From Pseudodesulfovibrio hydrargyri (lineage in GTDB: Bacteria; Desulfobacterota; Desulfovibrionia; Desulfovibrionales; Desulfovibrionaceae), in the NCBI RefSeq assembly GCF_001874525.1, contig NZ_LKAQ01000004.1:1328895-1392894 (forward strand): DNA of 64,000 bases. The letters run 5' to 3'. The translations under genes were made by a program, and so were the position numbers. This document shows, piece by piece, positions 47,806 through 59,258 of this stretch. Position 1 is the stretch's first letter. The number at the start of each line of letters is the position of its first letter. A model generated the notes under the pieces. It worked only from the letters and a program-made list of their open reading frames with translations, had not been told where the DNA came from and searched no databases.

Positions 47806-50301
47806 TCACTTGAAAAAGCGCAGTCTGAGGGCGTTGGACACGACCGTCACCGAACTCATGGCCATGGCCGTGCCCGCGATCATCGGGTTCAGGGTGGGGC
47901 CGCCGAAGACGTGCAGCACGCCCGCGGCCACCGGGATGCCGATGACGTTGAAGGCGAACGCCCAGAACAGGTTCTGCTTGATGTTGCGCAGGGTCGCCCG
48001 GGACAGGTTGAGCGCGGTCAGGATGGCGTGCAGGTCCGAGTGCATCAGGACCACGTCGCCGGATTCCACGGCCACGTCGATGCCCGAGCCCATGGCGATG
48101 CCGATGTCCGCCTTGGCCAGGGCCGGGGCGTCGTTGATGCCGTCGCCGACCATGGCCACCTTGCGGCCCTCGGTCTGGAGACGGTCCACCTCCTCGGCCT
48201 TGCGGTCGGGCAGGACCCCGGCAATAACCTCGTCGATGCCCGCGCGCCCGGCGATGACCCGGGCGTTGGTCTCATTGTCGCCGGTGAGCATGACCGGGGT
48301 GAGCCCTCCCTTCTTCAGGGCGGCGACCACCTCGGGGGTCTCCTCGCGCATCTCGTCGGCGATGGCGAACAGGGCGTTGAGCTTGTTGTCCGAGGCGAAG
48401 TAGACCACGGTCGCGCCCTGCCGCTCGTAGTGGCCCACGGCCTCCTCGGCAAAACCGTCGTCGCCGAAACCGAGCCCGTGTTCCCGCATGAACGCCCAGT
48501 TGCCGATCATGACCTCGCGGTAGCCCACCTTGGCCTTGATGCCCTTGCCCAGGATGGCCTCGAACTCGTCGGGCGCAGGGTAGTCGAGGCCCTTTTCCTT
48601 GGCGTGGCGGACCACGGCCTGGGCCAGGGGGTGTTCGGACTGGCTCTCGGCCGAGGCGGCCAGGTAGACGGCCTCGGTCTGGGCCATGGTGCCCCGGACC
48701 ATGGTGATGGCCGCCACCTCGGGTCGGCCGTGGGTCAGGGTGCCGGTCTTGTCGAAGACCACGGTGTCCAGGCTGCCCGCCTCCTGCAGGGCCCGGCCCG
48801 ACTTGATCAGCACGCCGAGCTGCGCGCCGCGTCCGGCCGAGACCATGATGGACACGGGCGTGGCCAGCCCCATGGCGCAGGGGCAGGCGATGACCATGAC
48901 GGCCACGAAGATGCGCAGGGAGAATGGGAAGCCCGCCTGGCCGATGAAGTACCAGGCCAGCCCGGCGATGAGCGCGATGAGCATGACCGTGGGCACGAAA
49001 TAAAAGCTGATGCGGTCGGCCAGGTTGGCGATGGGGGCCTTGGACCCCTGGGCCTCCTGGACCAGCTTGACGATCCGGGCCAGCATGGTGTCGTTGCCCA
49101 CGCGGTCGGCGCGCATGGTCAGCGCGCCCGAACTGTTCAGGGTGCCGCCCGCCACCGGGTCGCCCACCTGTTTGCCCACGGGCATGGGCTCGCCGGTGAG
49201 CATGGACTCGTCCACCGAGGAGCGCCCGTCGGTCACGGTGCCGTCCACCGGGATGCGTTCGCCGGGCTTGATCAGCAACAGGTCGCCCGGCTCCACCTCG
49301 GCCACGGCGATGTCCACCTGCTCGCCGTCCTTGAGCAGGGTGGCCGTGTCCGGGGCGAGCTGCATGAGCGCCCGGATGGCGTCCGAGGTCTTGAGCTTGC
49401 TGCGGGCCTCGAAATACTTGCCCAGCGAGATCATGGCGATGAGCACGGCTGCGGATTCGTAGTAGAGGTCCATGGCCAGGACGTGCGGATCGCCCAGGCC
49501 GAAGAGCAGGGCCAGGGTGTTCCACAGGGAATAGAGGAAGGCCGCGCCCGTGCCCATGGCCACCAGGGAGTCCATGTCCGGTCCGCCGCGCAGGAGCGCG
49601 GGCACGCCGTGGAGATAGAAATTGCGGCCCGACCAGACCACGGGCAGGGTCAGCAGCAGCTGGACCACGGCAAAGGTCGCCGGGGAGTGCGCCGGGTCGA
49701 GGAAGGCGGGCAGGGGCATGCCCCACATGTGGCCCATGGACAGGATGAGCAGGGGCAGGGCGAAGCAGAAGGCCGGGATGAGCGCCCGTTTCTGGGCGGC
49801 CAGGCGGTCTTCCGCCTCCTTGCGGCGCTTCTCGAAAAGATCGCCCTCTTCGGAACGCACCTCGGAGGTGAAGCCCGCGTTCGCGATGGCGTCGCGGATC
49901 TCGCGCCGCGAGACCAGGGAGGGATCGAAGACGAACTTGCCGGTCTCGGCGGCCAGGTTGACCGAGGCCGTGTCCACGCCGTTCATCTTGCCGACCACGC
50001 GCTCGATGCGCGAGGAGCAGGAGGCGCAGTGCATGCCGCCTATGTCCAGGTCCAGGGCGGACAGGCCGCCCGCCACCGGTTCCTGCGGCTCGTCGAACTC
50101 GGCCTCGAACCCGAGGCCCTTTATCTTTTTGCCCACCTCGTCGGCGGACACGGCGTCCGGGTCAAAGGACAGGGCCATGGTTTCGGCGGCCAGGTTCACG
50201 GACACGTCGTCCACGCCGTCCATGTTGCCGACCACCTTCTCGATGCGCGCCGAACAGGACGCGCAATGCATTCCCTTTACCTGTGCCGTGACTTTTTTCA
50301 T
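47806..50301 (-). CDS. copA: copper-exporting P1B-type ATPase
   Basis: 831 residues. Two N-terminal HMA domains, each with GMHCASC, then about eight membrane helices, the Cu-selective [10 protein letters not shown], phospho-Asp in [10 protein letters not shown], and [12 protein letters not shown]. Exports Cu(I) from the cytoplasm. The ATG at 50301 ([10 protein letters not shown]) follows AAAAGGG; promoter at 50330-50358. Makes an operon with copZ. Confidence 0.95.
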   Translation of the reverse strand: MKKVTAQVKGMHCASCSARIEKVVGNMDGVDDVSVNLAAETMALSFDPDAVSADEVGKKIKGLGFEAEFDEPQEPVAGGLSALDLDIGGMHCASCSSRIERVVGKMNGVDTASVNLAAETGKFVFDPSLVSRREIRDAIANAGFTSEVRSEEGDLFEKRRKEAEDRLAAQKRALIPAFCFALPLLILSMGHMWGMPLPAFLDPAHSPATFAVVQLLLTLPVVWSGRNFYLHGVPALLRGGPDMDSLVAMGTGAAFLYSLWNTLALLFGLGDPHVLAMDLYYESAAVLIAMISLGKYFEARSKLKTSDAIRALMQLAPDTATLLKDGEQVDIAVAEVEPGDLLLIKPGERIPVDGTVTDGRSSVDESMLTGEPMPVGKQVGDPVAGGTLNSSGALTMRADRVGNDTMLARIVKLVQEAQGSKAPIANLADRISFYFVPTVMLIALIAGLAWYFIGQAGFPFSLRIFVAVMVIACPCAMGLATPVSIMVSAGRGAQLGVLIKSGRALQEAGSLDTVVFDKTGTLTHGRPEVAAITMVRGTMAQTEAVYLAASAESQSEHPLAQAVVRHAKEKGLDYPAPDEFEAILGKGIKAKVGYREVMIGNWAFMREHGLGFGDDGFAEEAVGHYERQGATVVYFASDNKLNALFAIADEMREETPEVVAALKKGGLTPVMLTGDNETNARVIAGRAGIDEVIAGVLPDRKAEEVDRLQTEGRKVAMVGDGINDAPALAKADIGIAMGSGIDVAVESGDVVLMHSDLHAILTALNLSRATLRNIKQNLFWAFAFNVIGIPVAAGVLHVFGGPTLNPMIAGTAMAMSSVTVVSNALRLRFFK

Positions 50302-50329
50302 ATTGATAACCCTTTTCAATTGTGGTTCC

Positions 50330-50358
50330 AATATGGACACTTGCGGCCGCTTTGGCAA
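50330..50358 (-). promoter_or_regulatory. predicted promoter for copA-copZ
   Basis: TTGCCA (50353-50358), 17-base spacer, CATATT (50330-50335) on the minus strand, giving a leader of about 23 bases. No clear CueR- or CopY-type dyad in the spacer apart from GCGGCCGC. Confidence 0.45.
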
Positions 50359-50458
50359 GGGGGTGGGGGGGTATATTTATCGGGACAGGACGGCCTCTAT
50401 GGCGGCCATGGCCCTTTTCGGATGTGTTCCGCCGCCGGGGCGGATCCGGCCGGTGCGG

Positions 50459-52675
50459 TCAGCCCCGGTCCAGCCCGGCGGCCACCAGGCGGATCAGGTC
50501 GTAGGGGTGCGCCCCGCCGAGCGCCTCGAAGACCGGGGTCATGGCGGTGACGCCTTTGGAGCGGTACTCGCGCAGGGCGGCCTCGATCCGTTCGCGCTCC
50601 TCGTCCGGCAGGTTGGCCACGCGGCGGTAGTCTATCTTTCCCATGTTCACGGCCAGGATGAGGTGCCGCCAGATGGACGAGGGCTTGAGCCCGCGAGCCT
50701 CGGCCACCCCGTCCACGTCGCCGGTCTCCAGGAAGAGGTCCAGGGTGGTCTGGGCCGTGGCCGTGAAGTCCGGCTTGGCGTCGGCCTCCCGTTTCTTGGC
50801 CTCGCGCACCTCTTCGGGGATATCCGGGATGTTGTCCGGGCGGCCGTGCTCCTCCTCGTGCCCCTTGAGGCTCTCGAGGAAAGCCTCGCCGAAGCGCTCC
50901 AGCTTGCTCGCGCCCACCCCGCTCATGCAGGCGAACTCCTCCATGTCGCGCGGGCGGTAGCGCACGAATTCGAGCAGGGTCTTGTCCGCGAAGATGGCGT
51001 ACGGCGGCACGGACTGGGCCTCGGCCAGGGACAGGCGCAGGTCGCGCAGCCGCTCGAACAGCGCCTCGGCCTCCCAGTTGGTCAGGATGTCCTCGGCCAG
51101 GGCCGGGGCGCGGCGCTTCTTCTTTTTGTCCCGCTTGGGCAGGGCCGGGTCCTTGCGCAACCGCACCGGCATCTCGCCCTTGAGCACGGGCCAGGAGCGC
51201 TCGTTCAGGGTCAGGGCGTTGAACCGCTCCAAATCCACCGAGCACAGCCCGGCGGCCAAAAGCTGGCGATAAACCGATTTCCACTCGTCCTGGGTCATGT
51301 CCTTGCCGATGCCGTAGGTGGACACCCGGTCGTGGTTGAAGCGGACGATCTGGTCCGTGCTCGCGCCGGTCAGGACCCCGGCCAGGTGGTTGACCCCGAA
51401 ACGCTGCTCGGTGCGGAATATGTTGGACAACGCCTTCTGGGCGATGACCGAGCCGTCGTACGTATCCACCGGGCTCAGGCAGTTGTCGCAGTTGCCGCAC
51501 GGCTCGATGTGCTCGCCGAAATAGGCCAGCAGCGCCTGGCGGCGGCAGGACGCGGTCTCCAGGAAGGCGAACAGCGAGCCGAGCTTGGCGTGCTCGATGC
51601 GTTTGCGCGACTCCACGGCCTCGCCCGAGTCGATCATGGAGCGCAGGATGGCGATGTCCTGCATGCCGTAGCACATCCAGGCCGAGGCGGGCAGGCCGTC
51701 GCGTCCGGCGCGGCCCGTCTCCTGGTGGTAGGCCTCCAGGGACTTGGGCGGTTCCAGGTGGCAGACGAAGCGCACGTTGGGCTTGTCCACGCCCATGCCG
51801 AAGGCCACGGTGGCGACCATGATGACCCCCTCCTCGCGCATGAACCGTTCCTGGTTGTCGAACCGTTCGCCCGCGGACAGCCCGGCGTGGTAGGGCAGGG
51901 CGTTGTACCCGTTCTTGCGCAGGAATTCGGCGGTCTGTTCAACCTTCTTGCGGCTTAGCCGGTAGACGATGCCCGCGTCCCCGGGGTGGTTCTCGTCGAT
52001 GAACCGCTTGAGCATGCGCGTGGGGTTCTTCTTGGGCACTACCGTATAAGTAATGTTCGGCCGGTCGAACCCGGTGGCGAAGACCCGCGCGCTCTCCAGG
52101 TGCAGGTTCTTGACGATGTCCGCCTGGGTGGGCTTGTCCGCCGTGGCGGTCAGGGCCAGGCGCGGCACGTCCGGGAAGCGCTCGCGGATGATCGACAGCT
52201 GGGTGTATTCCGGCCGGAAGTCGTGCCCCCACTGGGACACGCAGTGGGCTTCGTCGATGGCGAACAGGGCCGGGTTGCAGCGGGCCAGCAGGTCCAGGAA
52301 ACCGGGTCGGCAGAGCCGCTCCGGGGCCACGTAGAGCAGGTCGAGCTGTCCGTTCAGGGCCATCTGCTCGATGTCGCAGGCCGTGCGCGGGTCCATGGCG
52401 GAGTTCAGGCAGGCGGCGCGCACGCCCATCTGGGTCAGCCCCTGGACCTGGTCCTGCATGAGCGCGATGAGCGGGGAGACGCAGACGCCCACGCCTGGCC
52501 GGAGCATGGCCGGAATCTGGTAGCACAGGGACTTGCCCCCGCCCGTGGGCATGAGCACCAGCGAGTCGCCGCCGCTCATGACGTGATCGATGACCGATTC
52601 CTGCAGCCCGATGAACTCGGGGTAGCCGAATACCGAGGAGAGGATTTCGCGCGGTGTTGCGCCTGAGACGGACAT
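50459..52675 (-). CDS. recQ: ATP-dependent DNA helicase RecQ
   Basis: 738 residues. Superfamily 2 helicase: [66 protein letters not shown]; then a zinc-binding Cys group (CRRQ...CGNCDNC), RQC and HRDC-like domains, and a C-terminal extension. Processes stalled forks and recombination intermediates. The ATG at 52675 is the family start. It is divergent from the PocR kinase with 30 bases between. Confidence 0.95.
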   Translation of the reverse strand: MSVSGATPREILSSVFGYPEFIGLQESVIDHVMSGGDSLVLMPTGGGKSLCYQIPAMLRPGVGVCVSPLIALMQDQVQGLTQMGVRAACLNSAMDPRTACDIEQMALNGQLDLLYVAPERLCRPGFLDLLARCNPALFAIDEAHCVSQWGHDFRPEYTQLSIIRERFPDVPRLALTATADKPTQADIVKNLHLESARVFATGFDRPNITYTVVPKKNPTRMLKRFIDENHPGDAGIVYRLSRKKVEQTAEFLRKNGYNALPYHAGLSAGERFDNQERFMREEGVIMVATVAFGMGVDKPNVRFVCHLEPPKSLEAYHQETGRAGRDGLPASAWMCYGMQDIAILRSMIDSGEAVESRKRIEHAKLGSLFAFLETASCRRQALLAYFGEHIEPCGNCDNCLSPVDTYDGSVIAQKALSNIFRTEQRFGVNHLAGVLTGASTDQIVRFNHDRVSTYGIGKDMTQDEWKSVYRQLLAAGLCSVDLERFNALTLNERSWPVLKGEMPVRLRKDPALPKRDKKKKRRAPALAEDILTNWEAEALFERLRDLRLSLAEAQSVPPYAIFADKTLLEFVRYRPRDMEEFACMSGVGASKLERFGEAFLESLKGHEEEHGRPDNIPDIPEEVREAKKREADAKPDFTATAQTTLDLFLETGDVDGVAEARGLKPSSIWRHLILAVNMGKIDYRRVANLPDEERERIEAALREYRSKGVTAMTPVFEALGGAHPYDLIRLVAAGLDRG

Positions 52676-52705
52676 GGGGAGCCAGCGTAGGGCAAAGGAG
52701 ATGGG

Positions 52706-54616
52706 ATGGCAATGGCCTTGACGCTCCCGGTATTTGACTTGGGTATGGATTTGATGGACAAACTGGATAGCTGTTCCAATCCGAGGGGGGAAACCGTGAA
52801 CAAGGACGAACTGGAGCGGAAAGTGGCCGGTCTGCGCCGCGAACTGGCCAGGGCCGAAAGCGAGTTGTCGGCCTTGGGCGGTACGCAGCCCCCTGCGGAG
52901 GTCGGATTCCTCGACCTCTTCGAACTGGACGAGATCCAGGCCATTCAGGACGCCTTTGCGGCGGCCACCGGCGTGGCCTCCATCATCACCACACCAGACG
53001 GCGAGCCCATCACCGAACCGAGCAATTTCAGCCGGTTGTGCAGCAATATCATCCGCAAGACCGAAAAGGGGCTGTGCAACTGCCGCCGTTCCGATGCCGT
53101 GCTCGGCCGGTTGAACCCCCGGGGCGCGACCATCCAGCCGTGTCTGAGCAGCGGGCTGTGGGACGGGGGCGCGTCCATCTCGGTGGACGGCCGCCACATC
53201 GCCAACTGGCTGGTCGGCCAGGTGCGCAACGAGCACGTGGACAAGGAGAACGCCCTGGCCTACGCCCGGGAGATCGGGGCCGACGAGGTGGATTTCATCC
53301 GCGCCTACGAGGAGGTCACGGTCATGCCCCTGGAGCGGTTCAAGGCCGTGGGCCGGGCGCTCTTCCTGCTGGCCAATCAGATGTCCTGGATCGCCTACCA
53401 GAATCTCATGCTGGCCGACCACATCCGCGAGATACAGGCCGCCCACAGGGAGGTTCTGACCCTGCGCAACTACCTGTCCAACATCATCGACTCCATGCCC
53501 TCGCTGGTGGTCGGCGTGGACGCCGAGGGTCGGATCACCCACTGGAACATGCGCGCCGTGGCGGCCACCGGGTACGAGCAGAACGAGGTCGAGGGGCGGC
53601 TGCTGGTCGACGTCATGCCAGACCTGGGCATGGAGTTGAGCCGGGTCTCCTCGGCCATCGCCCAGGGGGCCCCGGCCATCCGCGAGCGGGTGCCCTCCGA
53701 GGTGGACGGGGAGCGCCGCTACCGCGACGTGTCGGTCTACCCCCTGGTGGCCAACGGGGTGAAGGGTGCGGTGGTCCGGGTGGACGACATCACCGAGAAG
53801 GTGCGCATCGAGGAGATGATGATCCAGTCCGAGAAGATGGTCTCCGTGGGCGGGCTGGCCGCGGGCATGGCCCACGAGATCAACAACCCCCTGGCGGCCA
53901 TCCTGGGCAACGCCCGGCTGCTGCGCAAGCGTCTGCTGGAGGAGAGCCGCCGCAACCGCCGCACGGCCGAGGAGTGCGGCACGGACCTGGACCGGGTCGT
54001 GGACTACGTGCGCGCCCGGGGCGTGGACGCCATGCTCGACGCGGTCATCGAGTCCGGCGAGCGGGCGGGCCGGGTGGTCACCAACATGCTCGGCTTCTCG
54101 CGCAAGACCGACGGCGAGGCGCGCGACGAGGACGTGGCCGGGATCCTGGACAAGGCCGCGGAGCTGGTCCGCAGCGGCCACGACCTGGAGCACAGCTACA
54201 ATTTCAAGGACATCGCCTTTGACCGGGAATACGGGGAAGGGCCGTTTCCGGTCCGCTGCGACGCGAGCCGCCTGGAACAGGTCTTCTTCAATATCCTGAA
54301 CAACGGGGCCCAGGCCATGACCTTCGCCATGAAGGAGACGGGCCGCGAGCCGCGTTTCGTCCTGCGCTGCCACCGTGTGGACGGAGCCATCCGGGTGGAG
54401 ATCGAGGACAATGGGCCGGGCATGAGCGAGGAGGTCCGCCGCCGGGTCTTCGAGCCGTTCTTCACCACCAAGAAGGCGGGCGTGGGCACCGGGCTGGGCA
54501 TGTCCGTGTCCTACTTCATCGTCACCGAACTTTTGGGCGGGACCATGCGGGCGGAGTCCGGGCCGGACCGGGGCGCGACCTTCGTCATCGAGATTCCGGC
54601 GTCCGGAGAGAGATAG
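52706..54616 (+). CDS. PocR-PAS sensor histidine kinase
   Basis: 636 residues, no membrane helix. A coiled-coil N-terminus, PocR ligand-binding domain (about 70-235: [40 protein letters not shown]), a PAS domain (about 255-380), His390 in [18 protein letters not shown] and an ATPase domain. PocR binds small hydrocarbon or diol-like ligands. Start ATG 52706 has AAGGAG five bases upstream; GTG at 52797 with AGGGGGG is a real alternative. No receiver is adjacent. Confidence 0.88.
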   Translation: MAMALTLPVFDLGMDLMDKLDSCSNPRGETVNKDELERKVAGLRRELARAESELSALGGTQPPAEVGFLDLFELDEIQAIQDAFAAATGVASIITTPDGEPITEPSNFSRLCSNIIRKTEKGLCNCRRSDAVLGRLNPRGATIQPCLSSGLWDGGASISVDGRHIANWLVGQVRNEHVDKENALAYAREIGADEVDFIRAYEEVTVMPLERFKAVGRALFLLANQMSWIAYQNLMLADHIREIQAAHREVLTLRNYLSNIIDSMPSLVVGVDAEGRITHWNMRAVAATGYEQNEVEGRLLVDVMPDLGMELSRVSSAIAQGAPAIRERVPSEVDGERRYRDVSVYPLVANGVKGAVVRVDDITEKVRIEEMMIQSEKMVSVGGLAAGMAHEINNPLAAILGNARLLRKRLLEESRRNRRTAEECGTDLDRVVDYVRARGVDAMLDAVIESGERAGRVVTNMLGFSRKTDGEARDEDVAGILDKAAELVRSGHDLEHSYNFKDIAFDREYGEGPFPVRCDASRLEQVFFNILNNGAQAMTFAMKETGREPRFVLRCHRVDGAIRVEIEDNGPGMSEEVRRRVFEPFFTTKKAGVGTGLGMSVSYFIVTELLGGTMRAESGPDRGATFVIEIPASGER

Positions 54617-54764
54617 GGGGCCGCCGTCCGCAAACCCGCCTTCGGAACACTTGCCTCGGGGCCTGGGGGTGTTTATCCTTCATGATGTCGGACGTGCGCC
54701 GGGCCGCGAGCCCCGCGCCGCCGTTTCCATACGCCACCCTGCAACCTCGGGATATTCCGCGAAC

Positions 54765-56186
54765 ATGTTCCAATTCGCCCACGACGACCGGACCGCCGGT
54801 CTGTACACCATAGCCGTCTCCCAGTTCGCCCTGGTCTTCATGCTCTCGGCCGTGGCCGTGGCCGTGCCCGCCCTGGGCCGGGAGTTCGGGGCCAGCGCCT
54901 CCCAGCTCGGGCTGGTGGAGTCGGGCTACATCTCGGCCGTGGCCATGCTCCTTTTTCCGGTCACCCGGCTGTCCGACAAGATCGGGCGCGGGGCCACGTT
55001 CGCCACGGGCATGGCCCTGTTCACGGTCATGAGCGTGATCCTGCCGGTCTGCCACACCATCAACCAGTTCATCATCCTGCGCGTGTTCCAGGGCGGCGGC
55101 GGGGCCATGATGGTCTCCACCGGCCTGGCCATCATCGCCGACCTCTATCCCGGCCCGGGCCGGGCCCGGGCCATGGGCATCGTCTCGGCCGGGGTCTACC
55201 TCGGCCTGTCCGTGGGGCCGTGGCTCGGCGGGCTCATCGTCACCCACTTCGGCTGGCGCTGGATATTCTACGGCGGGGCCCTGCCCTGCGCCGTGGGCTT
55301 TCTGCTGACCTTGAAGACCCTGCCGGTCAAGCCGATGGTGGCAAAAGGCGTGCGCTTCGACTTCGGCGGGGCGCTGTTCATCGCGCTGGGCATGATCCTG
55401 CTCTCCCAGGGCGGCTCGCACCTGGACGGCGCGTACGGCGCGATCATGCTCGCCTGCGGCGTCTTCTTCCTGCTCTGCTTCGTCTTCTGGGAGGGGCGGG
55501 CCAAGGCCCCGCTGCTCAGCCTGACCCTGTTCAGCGGCAACCCGGCCTTTTCCCTTGGCTCGGCCGCCCAGTTCATCAGCTACGCGGCCATCTACGGGAT
55601 CACCTTCCTGCTCTCCCTGTACCTCCAGGTGGCCCAGGGCATGACCGCCGGCGATGCCGGGTTCATCCTCATGGTCCAGCCGGTCATGCAGGTCGTCTTC
55701 TCGGTCGTCAGCGGCAAGTGGTGCGAGCGCTGGTCGCCGCACCTGGTGGCCACCGCGGGCATGGGGCTGGCCACCGTGGGGCTGGGCGCGGCCATCTTCC
55801 TGGGCGCGGCGCCGTCCCTGCTGTTCACGGCCGGAATCCTGGCCCTGTGCGGCGCGGGCACGGCCATGTTCGCCACGGCCAACATGGCCGTCATCATGGG
55901 CGCGGTGAACCGTGAGAACTACGGCGTGGCCTCGGCCGTGGTCGCGGCCATGCGGACCACGGGCATGACCGTTTCCCTGGTCTTCATCAGCGGCGTGTTC
56001 GCGGTCGTCATCGGACCCGTGGCCCTGACCCACGACAACGCGGGCGTGTTCATCACGGCCATGCGGCTGGCCTTCATCGCCCTGACCGTGTTCAGCGCGC
56101 TGGGCGTGCTCATGTCCGCCAAGGGGCGGCTGGAGACGCGCAGGGAGGCGGCCGGGACCAAAGGCGGCCCGGACGTCGGGGAATAA
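54765..56186 (+). CDS. MFS drug-resistance-type transporter (DHA2 family)
   Basis: 473 residues, about 14 membrane helices as in DHA2 exporters. GLVESGYISAVAMLLFPVTRLSDKIGRG (shown in part), RVFQGGGGAMM and GVYLGLSVGPWLGGL are the A/B/C motifs of this group. Exports drugs or other organics; substrate unknown. Start ATG 54765 (MFQFAHDD) has no good ribosome site. The 148 bases before it hold nothing I can assign. Confidence 0.85.
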   Translation: MFQFAHDDRTAGLYTIAVSQFALVFMLSAVAVAVPALGREFGASASQLGLVESGYISAVAMLLFPVTRLSDKIGRGATFATGMALFTVMSVILPVCHTINQFIILRVFQGGGGAMMVSTGLAIIADLYPGPGRARAMGIVSAGVYLGLSVGPWLGGLIVTHFGWRWIFYGGALPCAVGFLLTLKTLPVKPMVAKGVRFDFGGALFIALGMILLSQGGSHLDGAYGAIMLACGVFFLLCFVFWEGRAKAPLLSLTLFSGNPAFSLGSAAQFISYAAIYGITFLLSLYLQVAQGMTAGDAGFILMVQPVMQVVFSVVSGKWCERWSPHLVATAGMGLATVGLGAAIFLGAAPSLLFTAGILALCGAGTAMFATANMAVIMGAVNRENYGVASAVVAAMRTTGMTVSLVFISGVFAVVIGPVALTHDNAGVFITAMRLAFIALTVFSALGVLMSAKGRLETRREAAGTKGGPDVGE

Positions 56187-56199
56187 AAAAATATCATGA

Positions 56200-56226
56200 A
56201 AAAAGGCCGCCCCGAAAAGGCGGCCT
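56200..56226 (-). terminator. terminator after the gene at 56235
   Basis: Stem GGCCGCC/GGCGGCC (56206-56212 and 56220-56226) followed on the minus strand by six T. It sits between convergent genes. Confidence 0.7.
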
Positions 56227-56234
56227 CGTCGTGT

Positions 56235-56651
56235 CTAGACCACGCCGGCCAGCATGTTGCCGGGCGGCGGCAATATCTGCGCCTGGGCTTTGGCGTAGGC
56301 GGCCAGGGCGGACCTGATCCGTCCGGCCGAGGGCCTGTCGCCGTCCGTTCCCGGGGCCTGGCGTTCGCGGTAGACCGCCCCGTCGGCCCCGACCTCGGCG
56401 CGCAGGTCCTCCACCTCGGCCTGGGACCTGAAGGCGCGGGCCTGGCGGTTCTGTTCGCGCACCGAACGGGACAGGGAGGGGTCGAGGACCGTGGTCTCCT
56501 CGCGGTAGTCCACGCCGAACTTGCCCAGGCGAAAGCCGAACGACGTGGTCGTCGTCCTGGCCTGGGGTTGTACCGCCTTGCGCTCCTTTTGGCGTTCGGC
56601 CAGGGAGTCGGTCTTGCGGTATTGTTCGGCAGCCTGCGAGGGTATCCTCAT
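56235..56651 (-). CDS. hypothetical protein
   Basis: 138 residues, not recognised. It is soluble and rich in Arg, Gln and Ala, with SLAERQKERKAVQ and a C-terminal RIRSALAAYAKAQAQIL. No signal peptide or cysteine. The ATG at 56651 follows GGGAGACGAGC; an upstream ATG (56795) would add 48 residues lacking support. Function unknown. Confidence 0.62.
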   Translation of the reverse strand: MRIPSQAAEQYRKTDSLAERQKERKAVQPQARTTTTSFGFRLGKFGVDYREETTVLDPSLSRSVREQNRQARAFRSQAEVEDLRAEVGADGAVYRERQAPGTDGDRPSAGRIRSALAAYAKAQAQILPPPGNMLAGVV

Positions 56652-56842
56652 GCTCGTCTCCCATGTCAGGCCTTTTTTTGCGACAAAAAAAGGCCGTGGC
56701 ATTGCATAAGGCAGCCCGGCCGTCCCTGTGACCCATGTCACGCTCAATCCAGAGGGACCCGTGGTTTTCCGCCTCCCTTCCGTGGGAGTTGGCAAATCCG
56801 TATTCGGTCAGTCTATAGATACTATAATCCTTCAATACGATT

Positions 56843-56872
56843 TTGACAACCCCGGGTGTTTGGCGCTACTAG
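56843..56872 (+). promoter_or_regulatory. predicted promoter for nfnAB
   Basis: Perfect TTGACA (56843-56848), 18-base spacer, TACTAG (56867-56872), 75 bases upstream of nfnA. Upstream, TATAAT at 56823 has no partner -35. The 295-base gap to the divergent hypothetical gene contains nothing else I can assign. Confidence 0.48.
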
Positions 56873-56884
56873 CAGAATCCTTGC

Positions 56885-56897
56885 CACTGAATCAGTG
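56885..56897. promoter_or_regulatory. candidate operator, palindrome CACTGA-A-TCAGTG
   Basis: A perfect 6-bp dyad with one central base, just downstream of the predicted nfnAB start of transcription, where a repressor could block elongation. The regulator is unknown; it does not match the usual Rex site. Confidence 0.35.
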
Positions 56898-56946
56898 TCG
56901 GGGTCCCGCTGGAATGGGGTCTTGTTCTAACCGTAAGAGAGAGTAC

Positions 56947-57798
56947 ATGAGTTACAAAATTCTAAAGAAAGAAGAGCTGATCCCGGGGCAGACCACGATG
57001 CTGGTCATCGACGCGCCCCAGATCGCCCAAAAGGCCAAACCCGGCAACTTCGTCATGCTCAGGGTGAACGAGCACGGCGAACGCATTCCCCTGACCATCG
57101 CGGATTGTGACGCGAAAAATGGTACCATTACCATTATTTATCTGGTCGTGGGCAAGACCACGGCCGAGATGAACACGCTGAAGGAAGGCGACGGATTCGC
57201 GGACGTGTGCGGCCCGCTCGGAAAGCCCACGCATATCGAAAAGACCGGCACCGTGGTCTGCGTTGGCGGCGGCACCGGCATCGCGGCCATGCACCACATC
57301 GCCAAGGGCCATGTGGAGGCGGGCAACCGGGTCATCGCCGTCATCGGGGCGCGTTCCAAGAACCTGCTCCTTTTCTGCTCCGAACTTTCCGCGCTCTGCC
57401 CCGAGGTTCGTATCGCCACCGACGACGGCACCGAAGGCCACAAGGGCTTTGTCACCGAGGTCCTGCAGGATCTCCTGGAGACCGAGGACGACGTGGCCGA
57501 AGTGGTCGCCATCGGCCCGGTTCCCATGATGGAGGCCGTCTGCCGCGTGACCAAGCCGTTCGGCACCAAGACCACGGTATCGCTCAACTCCATCATGGTC
57601 GACGGCATCGGCATGTGCGGCGCGTGCCGCTGCACCGTGGGCGGCAAGACCCTGTTCGCCTGCGTGGACGGGCCCGAGTTCGACGGCCAGAAGGTCGATT
57701 TCGACGAGCTCAAGGCCCGGCTGCGCCAGTTCACCGAGCAGGAGGCGGAATCAACGGAAATGTTCAGCAAGGAGTGTCGGTGCCATGGCGGAGAATAA
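56947..57798 (+). CDS. nfnA: NADH-dependent ferredoxin:NADP+ oxidoreductase subunit A
   Basis: 283 residues. FAD/NAD-binding ferredoxin reductase-like fold: GKPTHIEKTGTVVCVGGGTGI, AIGPVPMMEAVC, and a C-terminal 2Fe-2S site with GMCGACRCTVGGKTLFACVDG. Together with NfnB it bifurcates electrons from NADPH to NAD+ and ferredoxin, balancing the cell's redox carriers. The ATG at 56947 follows AAGAGAGAG. Overlaps nfnB by 14 bases. Confidence 0.94.
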   Translation: MSYKILKKEELIPGQTTMLVIDAPQIAQKAKPGNFVMLRVNEHGERIPLTIADCDAKNGTITIIYLVVGKTTAEMNTLKEGDGFADVCGPLGKPTHIEKTGTVVCVGGGTGIAAMHHIAKGHVEAGNRVIAVIGARSKNLLLFCSELSALCPEVRIATDDGTEGHKGFVTEVLQDLLETEDDVAEVVAIGPVPMMEAVCRVTKPFGTKTTVSLNSIMVDGIGMCGACRCTVGGKTLFACVDGPEFDGQKVDFDELKARLRQFTEQEAESTEMFSKECRCHGGE

Positions 57799-59200
57799 AA
57801 AGAAGATCATCGGCGAACGCACTCCCATGCCCCTCCAGGACCCCCAGGTCCGGGCCGGGAATTTCGAGGAAGTGGCCCTGGGCTACACCCGCGAACAGGC
57901 CCTGATCGAGGCCGGGCGGTGTCTGCAATGCAAGAAGCCCACCTGCCAGGACGGCTGTCCGGTGAACATCGACATCCGCTGGTTCATCGCCTGCCTGGTG
58001 GACGACGACCTCGAGGGCGCGTTCAACGCCATCCGCAGGACCAACTCCCTGCCCGCGGTCTGCGGCCGGGTCTGCCCCCAGGAGACCCAGTGCGAAGGCA
58101 ACTGCATCCTCGGCAAGAAGCACCAGCCCGTGGCCATCGGCCGCCTGGAACGCTACGTGGCCGACACCTACGCCGCCAAGTCCCCCTGCGAGGAGGTCAC
58201 CGACCTGGCCGCCTGCGCCCTGGAGCGCGAAGGCCTCAAGGTCGCCTGCATCGGCTCCGGCCCGTCTTCCCTGACCGTGGCCGGCTACCTGGCCGGACGC
58301 GGCATCAAGGTGGACGTGTTCGAGGCCCTGCACGAGCCGGGCGGCGTGCTCATCTACGGCATCCCCGAGTTCCGCCTGCCCAAGTCCGTGGTCGCCAGCG
58401 AACTGGACGGCCTGCGCAGGCTCGGTGTGACCTTCCACACCAACTGGGTGGGCGGCAAGACCATCACCATCCAGGACCTGTTCGACCAGGACTACAACGC
58501 CGTGTTCATCGGCGTGGGCGCCGGGCTGCCGCGCTTCCTGAACGTGCCGGGCGAAAACCTGGTGGGCGTGTTCTCGGCCAACGAGTACCTCACCCGGGTC
58601 AACCTCGGCCGGGCCTACGACTTCCCCAACTACGACACCCCGTCCTATAAGGCTCGGCGGGTGGTCGTCCTGGGCGCGGGCAACGTGGCCATGGACGCCG
58701 CGCGCACCGCCCTGCGCATGGGGGCCGAAGAGGTCTCCATCGTCTACCGGCGCTCCGAGGACGAGATGCCCGCCCGCCGCGAGGAGATCGAGCATGCCGT
58801 GGAGGAGGGCGTCAAGATCCGCTGCCTGTGCGGCCCGATGACCTTCCACGGCGACGATCAGGGCCGGCTCGAGGCCATGACCGTCCAGAAGATGGCGCTT
58901 GGCGAACCCGACGAGTCCGGCCGCTGCTCGCCGGTCTGCCTGGAAGGCGAAACCGAGCGGATTCCCTGCGACATGGCCATCATCGCCGTGGGCACCCGGC
59001 CCAACCCCATCCTGCTCGAGGCCACTCCCGACCTCGGACTGAACAAGTGGGGCTACGTGGAGGCCGATCCCGAAACCGGCGAGACTTCCATCTCTAACGT
59101 CTTCGCGGGCGGCGACATCGTCACCGGCGCGGCCACGGTCATCTCCGCCATGGGCGCGGGCCGTCGCGCCGCCAAGGAAATCGCCAAACGGCTCCTGTAG
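57785..59200 (+). CDS. nfnB: NADPH-dependent subunit B of NfnAB (glutamate synthase small chain-like)
   Basis: 471 residues. N-terminal 4Fe-4S clusters (CLQCKKPTCQDGCP and CGRVCPQETQCEGNC), then two Rossmann domains (VACIGSGPSSLTVAGYLA, VVVLGAGNVAMDAARTALRM). NfnB is homologous to the small subunit of glutamate synthase, and with nfnA alongside the Nfn assignment is firm. The frame starts inside nfnA. Followed by a strong terminator. Confidence 0.94.
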   Translation: MAENKKKIIGERTPMPLQDPQVRAGNFEEVALGYTREQALIEAGRCLQCKKPTCQDGCPVNIDIRWFIACLVDDDLEGAFNAIRRTNSLPAVCGRVCPQETQCEGNCILGKKHQPVAIGRLERYVADTYAAKSPCEEVTDLAACALEREGLKVACIGSGPSSLTVAGYLAGRGIKVDVFEALHEPGGVLIYGIPEFRLPKSVVASELDGLRRLGVTFHTNWVGGKTITIQDLFDQDYNAVFIGVGAGLPRFLNVPGENLVGVFSANEYLTRVNLGRAYDFPNYDTPSYKARRVVVLGAGNVAMDAARTALRMGAEEVSIVYRRSEDEMPARREEIEHAVEEGVKIRCLCGPMTFHGDDQGRLEAMTVQKMALGEPDESGRCSPVCLEGETERIPCDMAIIAVGTRPNPILLEATPDLGLNKWGYVEADPETGETSISNVFAGGDIVTGAATVISAMGAGRRAAKEIAKRLL

Positions 59201-59222
59201 CCAGGGCCCTTTCATATGTAAT

Positions 59223-59257
59223 AAAAAGCCCCCGCGCATCGCGCGGGGGCTTTTTTT
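59223..59257. terminator. bidirectional Rho-independent terminator after nfnB
   Basis: 14-bp arms (59223-59236 and 59242-59255) with flanking A and T runs. Begins 22 bases after the nfnB stop. Confidence 0.88.
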
Positions 59258-59258
59258 G

